Assembly (NCBI GenBank): GCA_002270565.1 | Contig: NQMI01000141.1 | Span: 54,659-118,658, forward strand | Reading direction: 5' to 3' | Length of the DNA stretch: 64,000 nucleotides | DNA from: Stenocarpella maydis | Taxonomy: Eukaryota > Ascomycota > Sordariomycetes > Diaporthales > Diaporthaceae | Part shown: one piece after another, positions 57,266 to 64,000 of the stretch | Position numbering within the stretch: the stretch's first letter is position 1 | How the letters are laid out: the number at the start of each line of letters is the position of its first letter | The notes under the pieces: model-generated | What the model saw: only the letters and a program-made list of their open reading frames with translations | Database searches by the model: none | Told to the model about the DNA's origin: nothing | Made by a program: the position numbers and the translations under genes

Positions 57266-58507
57266 ATACACGGTCAAGATAGATCTCGAGCACGTTCGAG
57301 AATTTACGCGAGTGCCAGTGCTCAGGTGATACTCTTGATTTGGGATGCTGTCAAATTCCTTTGTGATGTTTGGCTAAGATGAACACTTGGGTTGCTTCTA
57401 ATCCGCCTGCGGCTCGTCTTTTCTACGACTTCTTAGTAGGCTGGGCGCTAGGACAAGGACTCAGATAGTCATGATTAGGCGATGCTTACAGAGGTGGGAA
57501 TTCTCCACAGCGGGAGGCTCTTGGATGAGCGGACGGCAAAAAAAAACGGTATGTCACCGTTATTCCTGTCGTGAGTCAGCATCAGAGGCATCTGGTGGTA
57601 ATCATCACTCAGCACTTTGTCTCAGCCGTTCACGGAACGGAACACTGACGCCCAATCAAGAACGGCGTTGGCGAAACGGCAAGATGCCTGCAGGGTCGGC
57701 CCCAGTTTCACCGTCTAAGCGTATGAACGTCATTCAATTAAGGCACCTCGGTATGGAGAGACTGCAGGACTCTAATGCACCAAGTCCACGGATGCCCACA
57801 CATGCTCATTAGCTACTCACTACATAGGTAGGTACTTGCTGCTATCCGAGGCACATCCATGGATAAGCGCACTTCCCAGGGTGAAGCGCCGGACGGTTTA
57901 CAGTGGGAAAATAGACCATGGGCCGCTAGTTTAACTGCCAGCCTGAGACTCATCGTTAATCTCTAGCGGCTAAGGGATCAGCGGAGCGGGACATAGACCG
58001 AAGCTTACGTACCTCAGGCGAAGGGGCCCTAGCGAAGGGGACGGCGGAGAGGGCCCCGACGAAGAGGGCCGGACGAAGAGGCCCTAGACAAACAAAGAGG
58101 GCCTGGACGAAGAGGGCCTGGATGAAGAGGGCAGCAAAGGGCAGCAACAAAGGGCGGCAATAAAGAGCTTACCCAATTAGCTCTATTTTTAAATATAGTC
58201 CCTACTCTTTAGCTAAATACTTCTAGAGGTATATCTGGATTGATTAATCTAGCTTTGAGAATCCTTAACTTACCAATCCAGCTTGAGATAACTTTCGGGT
58301 GAATTAACTAGTTTAAGAATGCTACGCGGGTCGCATCCCTCGCAAGCTCAGTCTATAACCCGTTCCTCTGAATAATCACTATCTCAGTTTCGAAATAAAT
58401 TGATTTCTTCAAAAAATAGAAGCATGGACGTCTTTGAACACCACGGTTGTAAGTCAAGTGGAATGTGGGCAAAGAAATGTTATCATTGACTAGCTCGGAG
58501 TGTTCTC
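57266..58507. other. repeat-bearing spacer
   Basis: Contains the 58021-58160 minisatellite, followed by an AT-rich stretch to about 58350 that may be a decayed repeat. No gene supported. Confidence 0.5.
58021..58160. repeat. degenerate minisatellite, AAGAGGGCCTGGACG-type units
   Basis: About eight imperfect units of about 15-18 bp with the core GAGGGCC. On the other strand the core reads GGCCCTC, as in the repeats at 51086-51275 and 60511-60710. Confidence 0.75.
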
Positions 58508-60125
58508 CTATCCTTGGGGGTACTTTGCACGGATAGCTGACAGGTGCTGTGTGACCAAGGCATCCCACTCGCTCGTTCCGTAGTAAATTGTGTAGCCGTC
58601 GTTTGGCGACTGACCGGTGCTGAGGTTGTCGCCGTACTGCCAGAAGAGGTCTGCGCTATTTCCCGCCGTATTCAAGGTCATGTTCTGCCAGCTGGCTTCT
58701 ATCAAGTGCGAGTTCTTCGTACCATACTCCTCGAAGAGGCAGGGCTTATTGGCAGCAACACAGGCCGCTCCGTGGGACTGGATCCAGCCCTCCGGGAAGG
58801 TCTCCTCGGAGACCCACCATGTTGTAGGGTACATGTGGTACGTTCCGAAATCGAGAGTTGAGATACCAAGGTTCTTGGCAAATGAGACACCTGAGTTTGA
58901 GCAACATGGTTAGTATATTGAACACAAAATACATATTCTGGAAGGCGCAGTTACCGTCAAGGGTCCAGTAAGGGTAGCTGCCGAGGGCTCCGGGGGATGG
59001 GTTGAATCCCTCGTCACCAAGAGTAACCATGTGGTTGGGATCAAGTGACTTGATGTAGGCCGAAGTATCTGCAGCCCAATTGTAGATCACATCGGTGCTG
59101 CACAACGTGCAGCGAGGCTCATTAGCCAGTTCCCAGGCAAAGATTGCGGTGCTTGTGATGTAGCGGCTGACGACGGCTTTGATATATGTTCGATACTGTG
59201 CCTGCGCTGCACTGTTGGTATACCAAGTCTGATGTATTCCACCATAATCTGGTCACCGTCTACGTTAGTATTCTCTGTAACGACTCGTGGTTTGGTTCGG
59301 GCCCAGCGTATTGTTGGCAAGTTCGGCCCCATGATAATCTCACATCCATGAACAGGGATCACAGCAGACTCACAGTTCGTGTATGCCTTGATTCCACCGT
59401 AGTCATCCCAGTTATTCACAAAGTTGATGATAAGCTTGATGCCATGCGCTTCCGCAGATTTGACGACGTAGTCTAGGCGCTGTAGCCCATTGGCTCCGGT
59501 GTTGATTGTAGGCGCAGAGCCGCTGAGACTCTGATACCAGACGGTTCCGGAGTCTGGTATGTTATTGACGTCGTTGAAACCCCACAGTCGAAGGATCTTG
59601 AGGCCGCTGGTCTGTAAATGGGACATGACCAGGTCCACATCGGAATCGTTTGTCAGGAAACCGATCCAGTACGCGTTTGTGCCTGCGAAATACCCGGTCT
59701 CTCCATCCACATTGAAAAAAATTCCCGAGGTCTTTGCGAAGGACTCAGAACGAACAGATGCGGTGGTCTCTCCCGGTGTTGTTGTTCTCCGCGTGATGGC
59801 CGTAGACAACGTGGTGCTAGGCGCCGAAGAACTTGTCGTGGCTGCAAGACCATAAGATCGTGTGGTCCAAGGGAGGATGAATAAACATACCACCACCATT
59901 CCCTGGAATACACTGCGAATAGTCGGGGCTCAGAACGGAGCAGTAATACCCCGACACGCACGATGTCTGGCCTGACCAGCCACTGCCGCCACCTAGAACA
60001 TTTAATCAGACAAATTTGGACAACTCGGAGCAGGAGGTATGCGAGGACCCACATTGGCCCCAGGCAGACTGCTGAGCTTTCACTGCAGAAACAGCAGCCC
60101 AGAGTAAAGGAATTGACAGCCTCAT
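58508..60125 (-). CDS. CBM1-GH5 endo-1,4-beta-mannanase
   Basis: Five exons, 60125-60053, 59992-59891, 59841-59374, 59248-58955 and 58890-58508, give 439 residues; all four introns keep the frame. A signal peptide ends at about Ala17. A fungal-type CBM1 cellulose-binding module follows (WGQCGG, then [13 protein letters not shown]), its Cys-Gly-Gly split by the first intron. A Thr/Ser linker leads to a GH5 catalytic domain of the subfamily 7 mannanase type: [32 protein letters not shown] with acid/base Glu258, and [10 protein letters not shown] with the nucleophile Glu (367 by analogy). It is secreted and hydrolyses mannan and galactoglucomannan in plant walls, with CBM1 keeping it near cellulose. 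A TATA-like element lies about 100 bp upstream, and two GTGGGG hexamers that fit the CreA/Cre1 site suggest carbon repression. Confidence 0.94.
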
Positions 60126-60220
60126 CTTGGATGACAGGAATTCGCTTCCGTCAATTAAGTGGGTCCTCGATGCAAGGCGTGGTTTGGGCAATCGCAAATC
60201 GCAGTGAAGGGGCTTGTAAG

Positions 60221-60226
60221 CTTATA
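60221..60226 (-). promoter_or_regulatory. TATA-like box of the mannanase gene
   Basis: TATAAG on the minus strand, about 100 bp upstream of the mannanase ATG. Position and sequence fit a TATA box; no transcript evidence. Confidence 0.45.
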
Positions 60227-60265
60227 TCTACACGATTTTTATTTAGCTATCCAACCTCGTCACTT

Positions 60266-60271
60266 GTGGGG
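60266..60271 (+). promoter_or_regulatory. candidate CreA/Cre1 site
   Basis: GTGGGG fits the SYGGRG consensus of the fungal carbon-catabolite repressor. A second copy is at 60387-60392. Single hexamers are weak evidence, but the target gene type fits. Confidence 0.35.
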
Positions 60272-60386
60272 GACGCCAGAACATTGGGGAGGAGGTTCTC
60301 CGCGGACCGCGCAGAGCCAGGCTAGTCCATTTACATAACTCGCGAGCACTCATTGTTGCATCACAGTTCGCGACGTTACTTGTTGA

Positions 60387-60392
60387 GTGGGG
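60387..60392 (+). promoter_or_regulatory. candidate CreA/Cre1 site
   Basis: Second GTGGGG in the mannanase upstream region, about 116 bp from the first. Two sites close together are the usual pattern for functional CreA repression. Confidence 0.35.
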
Positions 60393-62089
60393 CTGCATCC
60401 AGATTCGTAGTTAATATCCGACTACCCAGCTTTTACCACTAGCCCACCTAATATATTGATTTTAGCGCGCAGCCTATTATGACTTCTTATACCCCCCCAT
60501 CACAACACCCTACCTTAAAACTCCTTAAAGCCCTCTAACACGCTGCAGACCTTCTGAATACGCCGTAAAGCTCCTTCATATATCTAAAGCCCCTTTATAT
60601 ATGTAAAGAAAACCTCTCTATAAAGGCCCTCTGTGTACCGAGAGCAAGGGCCCTCTCCACACTTAAAAGGAATCCTCTTTATAAAGGCTCTCTATGAATC
60701 TATGGTTCGAGACATACACTTTCTTTCATTTAGAATCTTCTAGTCTTTTTGCAGCCTGGCCATCCGAGGTAGCTTCGCTTATATTCGGGCTCACGATAGC
60801 ATCAATTGATCACAGCACACTGCCGGATGCATGCTAACATCTCAAAGTAGGTTTAGTTCTTAATCCGATCACAATTCCCTTTAATAATAATAATAATAAA
60901 GAGCTACAGCTGTTAGAATAGTACTGCACTACACTACAGGATAATCTGTATGCCAAGCTAGTATTATCAATAAGGGCGCCCTGGCGCTCATAGCTAGACC
61001 CTCTGAGGGCTGCAGCTATGCTGCAACTCTCCCCTCAACACCAATAAGACGATTTTAACCATATTAGCCCTTCGCATACATATACTTATCACGTGGAATA
61101 AGTACCGTGGGACAACTTTGAACGCCCCAACAGACTCTCCCTCTGTCAGCAACCCGCTTGCAGCCGGATTGAATGGCAGGCAGCCTAGGAGAGGCTCGGG
61201 GTCACTGATCGTTAAGGATTTGAAACCAGCTTCCAACTACATCTTGACTGATTTCAGGCTGGTTTGCTGGGTTCTTGCTGAAGACTGTGCTTGCGTTTGC
61301 ATGCTGCATAAGCAACGTCTGCGGATCTGTTTTGTGGTTCCAAAGAAAAGAAAGAAAAGTGAAAGAAAGAATTTGAGCATTTATATGCTCCTCGATTAAT
61401 TTGTCAGGCCCGCAAGGCAGCAACCCCGCTCCGTCAAGGCCGCAGGCGTGCATTGGTGGCTCTGACTGTCTGCATCCAGCCACGTATAGGTATCGAGAAG
61501 GTGCCCCAGGAGATTATCTAAGACTGCAGAAAGGTTGCAAGTGTACAGAGTACAGAGTACAGAGCTCATATGACTTCTTACGGGATAGACTTTCCAAAAA
61601 GAAGCATGTGAGAATAGTTATGGCCTCAACTGTGTTGCCTTTCAAACTACGAGATGTCCCAAACGCAGCCATTCGCTGGGAGATCGGATATTCGCACCCG
61701 AAAAAAAGGATGGTACACCCGTACAAAAAGTGGCCAAAGCGCTGCAGCCAATCAGAGCGCCCCATTCAACCTCACCTTACTACCCACACCACCCCAACCA
61801 GGTGCTTTTTGTGCCCTTACCTGCAGACCTGCTAATCCTCCTTCACCTATTAAACAATACTTACTCCCTTGCTAATCACTTATAACTGGTGATATGGACT
61901 AAATTCTTCTTATAATTATCATATTACAATTAAAAATATATCTTTATTTGTTAGAATTAAATTTTCTGGTGTTATAGTGATAGTGCTGGTCCCCGATTAT
62001 GCCCACCTTAAGGTGTAGTAACAGGCAGATTGTTATAACTAGAATGCTAATATTACTGCTATAAACAGCCGCTAACTAGCCCTTTCTAA
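60393..62089. other. AT-rich repeat-bearing region
   Basis: No supported gene. It holds a minisatellite (60511-60710), an AAT run near 60882-60899, a GTACAGA-type short repeat at about 61541-61563 and increasingly AT-rich sequence toward the MULE copy. Confidence 0.5.
60511..60710. repeat. degenerate minisatellite with TAAAG/GGCCCTC units
   Basis: About nine imperfect 20-24-bp units. One stretch (GGCCCTCTGTGTACCGAGAG) closely resembles part of the 51086-51275 repeat, with AT-ward changes. Confidence 0.65.
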
Positions 62090-64000
62090 TCCTTCTCCCC
62101 TTCTGAGACTCTTTTAGGATGGATATGATACTTATAAGGACCTTAAGGCTAATTTAGATATAGCTATAAAAGCTGCTGGATTCCTGATAGCTATCTAGAA
62201 ATTAGACCTGAATCGGGTGTAGTTGGCCTATAGCTGAAGCGGTTAGCAACCCTTAACTGCTATAATATATAACGCCATAATGATTAAAGCAGACTATAGA
62301 TAGCATATATTTGCTTATATAATGAAGTTAATAGGAGGCAAGTGGAAGCTTATTATCTAAGAGGGATAGTATACTTGTTATGATCCTCAAGAAGTTAGTA
62401 GGGCCTAGCGTGGCTGGGTGAAGCTGATGGCTTCTTAAGATGAATTCCTCTCTTATGTTGCAAAAGACCCTTTAATCGCTAAGCTAAAGAAGCTTAAATA
62501 AGCACTCTAATGGCAGTATTTAGATGTATAGTTGGGGCCTAATATGATAAAGAACTGGCTGGCAGACTAGCGTAAGAAGGACTAAGGGATTTATACTCTA
62601 ACCTAAGCCTTATTAAATCTGCTTGAGAAGAAGGGATATTAGTATTGCTTTGCTACTAATGATGAGAATAAAATTACGGGCATCTTTTGGTGTATAAATG
62701 AATAGATAGCATAAATCTGAGAGAATTGCTTTATATAGTGCCTATTTATAGACTATATGTATTTGATAAATAATAAGAAGATGCTATACTTCTAAGGCAC
62801 TTGCGTAACTTATATGAGGAAGAATCTGCCCCTATTTTAAGGCATTATTCATAGCGAGAAGGAACCTAACTTCTAGTGGCTTCTTTAGTAAGTTTATAAG
62901 CTCCTCTACTATTACTAAGCTAATAACCTAATGGTCTGTATGACTAATTATAATACTGCTCTAATTAATGCTATTAGGTATGAATTCCCTTAGATATACT
63001 ACCAACTCTATATCTTCTATATTAATATGAATATTACTCTCTATATTAAGAAGAAGTAGAAGAAGCTATAAGTAATGGCAGAAGAAGAGGAGGAAGAAGT
63101 AGAGGAGGAAGCTAATAAGGAAGAGAGCTTAGATCTAGCTAGGCTAAACGCATTAGGCAGAAATAAGGCCATAATACCCGCGAAGGTCCCTAATCTAGAG
63201 GATATCCCCTATACCTGCCAGGCTCTATTTAACCTACTAAAGTTATAGAGTACTTAACTGATTGTGAGATCTATAATATAGCTTAGTAGTACCTTTAAGA
63301 GAAGTTCTCAGACTAAAAGGCAATTATTAACTACCTTTAGACTTAATATGTTAATAAGGAAGAGAAGATTATTGCTAAATGGGCTATACATAAGACCTAT
63401 AAGAACCTTAACTTTAGTATATATACAACCTCCTTTACAGAAGCTATATATNAACTCTATATCTTCTATATTAATATGAATATTACTCTCTATATTAAGA
63501 AGAAGTAGAAGAAGCTATAAGTAATGGCAGAAGAAGAGGAGGAAGAAGTAGAGGAGGAAGCTAATAAGGAAGAGAGCTTAGATCTAGCTAGGCTAAACGC
63601 ACTAGGCAGAAATAAGGCCATAATACCCGCAAAGGTCCCTAATCTAAAGGATATCCCCTATACCTGCTAGGCTCTATTTAACCTACTAAAGTTATAGAGT
63701 ACTTAACTGATTGTGAGATCTATAATATAGCTTGGTAGTACCTTTAAGAGAAGTTCTCAGACTAGAAGGCAATTATTAACTACCTTTAGACTTAATATGT
63801 TAATAAGGAAGAGAAGATTGTTGCTAAATGGGCTATATATAAGATCTGCAAGAACCTTAACTTTAGTATATATGCGACCTCCTTTATAGAAGCTATATAT
63901 TGGAAGCTAAAGGTCTATCTCGGCTATGGAATGGGGAATATTCTCTATTTAATTTAGGCTGCTAATAAGATAATTAGCAATAGTTCTTATGCTCTATGTT
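62090..64000 (+). mobile_element. RIP-decayed MULE transposase copy, runs off the window end
   Basis: Conceptual translation on the plus strand, read past many stops and frame changes, shows the order of a fungal MULE/FAR1-type transposase: a Tyr-Asp-Thr-Tyr-Lys-Asp-Leu-like N-terminal zinc-binding-region start near 62110, then a Gly-Tyr-x-Tyr-Cys-Phe-Ala segment near 62633, a Gly-Ile-Phe-Trp segment, an Ile-Asp-x-x-Tyr element near 62750, and His-Ser-Glu-Lys-Glu-Pro-Asn near 62850. The part from about 63110 aligns with bases 60-460 of this window, with differences mostly C-to-T and G-to-A, and the whole region is very AT-rich. This fits RIP. It contains the N at 63452 and a 448-bp direct repeat around it, so the structure at the end may be an assembly artefact. 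Non-functional. Confidence 0.75.
63004..63900. repeat. 448-bp direct repeat on both sides of an assembly N
   Basis: 63004-63451 and 63453-63900 have the same length and align without gaps; the few differences I could read are all transitions (for example Cac/Cat, AAA/AGA). A single N at 63452 separates them. Confidence 0.92.

Noticed and set aside
51086..60710. Possible CRISPR-like array in the GGGCCCTC repeats
   Set aside because: Units are degenerate and contiguous without spacers, and the organism is a fungus.

Overview
The window looks like a piece of a filamentous ascomycete genome, most likely Sordariomycetes. Genes have short introns (about 50-120 bp, GTRNGT donors, CTNAC-like branch sites, CAG/TAG acceptors). 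Coding DNA is GC-rich, and the proteins are typically fungal: a GPI-anchored GH18 chitinase, a Ser/Thr-rich wall protein, a CBM1-GH5 mannanase, Tom5, Sqt1 and a Lsb1/Pin3-like SH3 protein. AT-rich patches carry many C-to-T/G-to-A changes, as expected from repeat-induced point mutation (RIP). I cannot name the species.

Layout. Bases 1-1312 are the 3' part of a broken Mutator-like (MULE) transposase. From 3.9 to 38 kb there is a mostly conserved housekeeping block: an RBR ubiquitin ligase (3.9-6.1), glycine decarboxylase P-protein GCV2 (10.1-13.4), TOM5 (14.7-15.0), the SH3 protein (16.1-17.1), 2-methylcitrate dehydratase (17.4-19.2), a secreted DUF5695-like protein with an apparent frameshift (21.2-24.0), three unrecognised small helical genes (24.1-28.0), SQT1 (29.6-31.1), a SPATA20/YyaL-type DUF255 protein (32.4-34.9), a Cys-rich membrane protein with an in-frame stop (36.1-36.8), and a CxxC-rich unknown protein (37.4-38.0). 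From 40.3 to 50.9 kb sit three consecutive cell-surface genes: the GPI chitinase, a 1754-residue Ser/Thr-rich putative adhesin and a small GPI-type wall protein. From 51.5 to 55.2 kb a persulfide dioxygenase (ETHE1 type) and a sulfide:quinone oxidoreductase are transcribed divergently. A pirin with an N-terminal membrane segment (56.1-57.3) and the mannanase (58.5-60.1) follow. The last about 4 kb is AT-rich repeat DNA, ending in a decayed copy of the same MULE family seen at base 1, with an assembly N at 63452.

How genes fit together. SQR and ETHE1 carry out consecutive steps of mitochondrial sulfide oxidation and share one upstream region. GCV2, prpD and TOM5 are also mitochondrial but are ordinary neighbours. 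The 40-51 kb surface genes could act together in wall remodelling and adhesion; that is inferred from position and protein type only. Exon joins were placed by hand. Each multi-exon model given here keeps the frame across all junctions, except where a break is stated.
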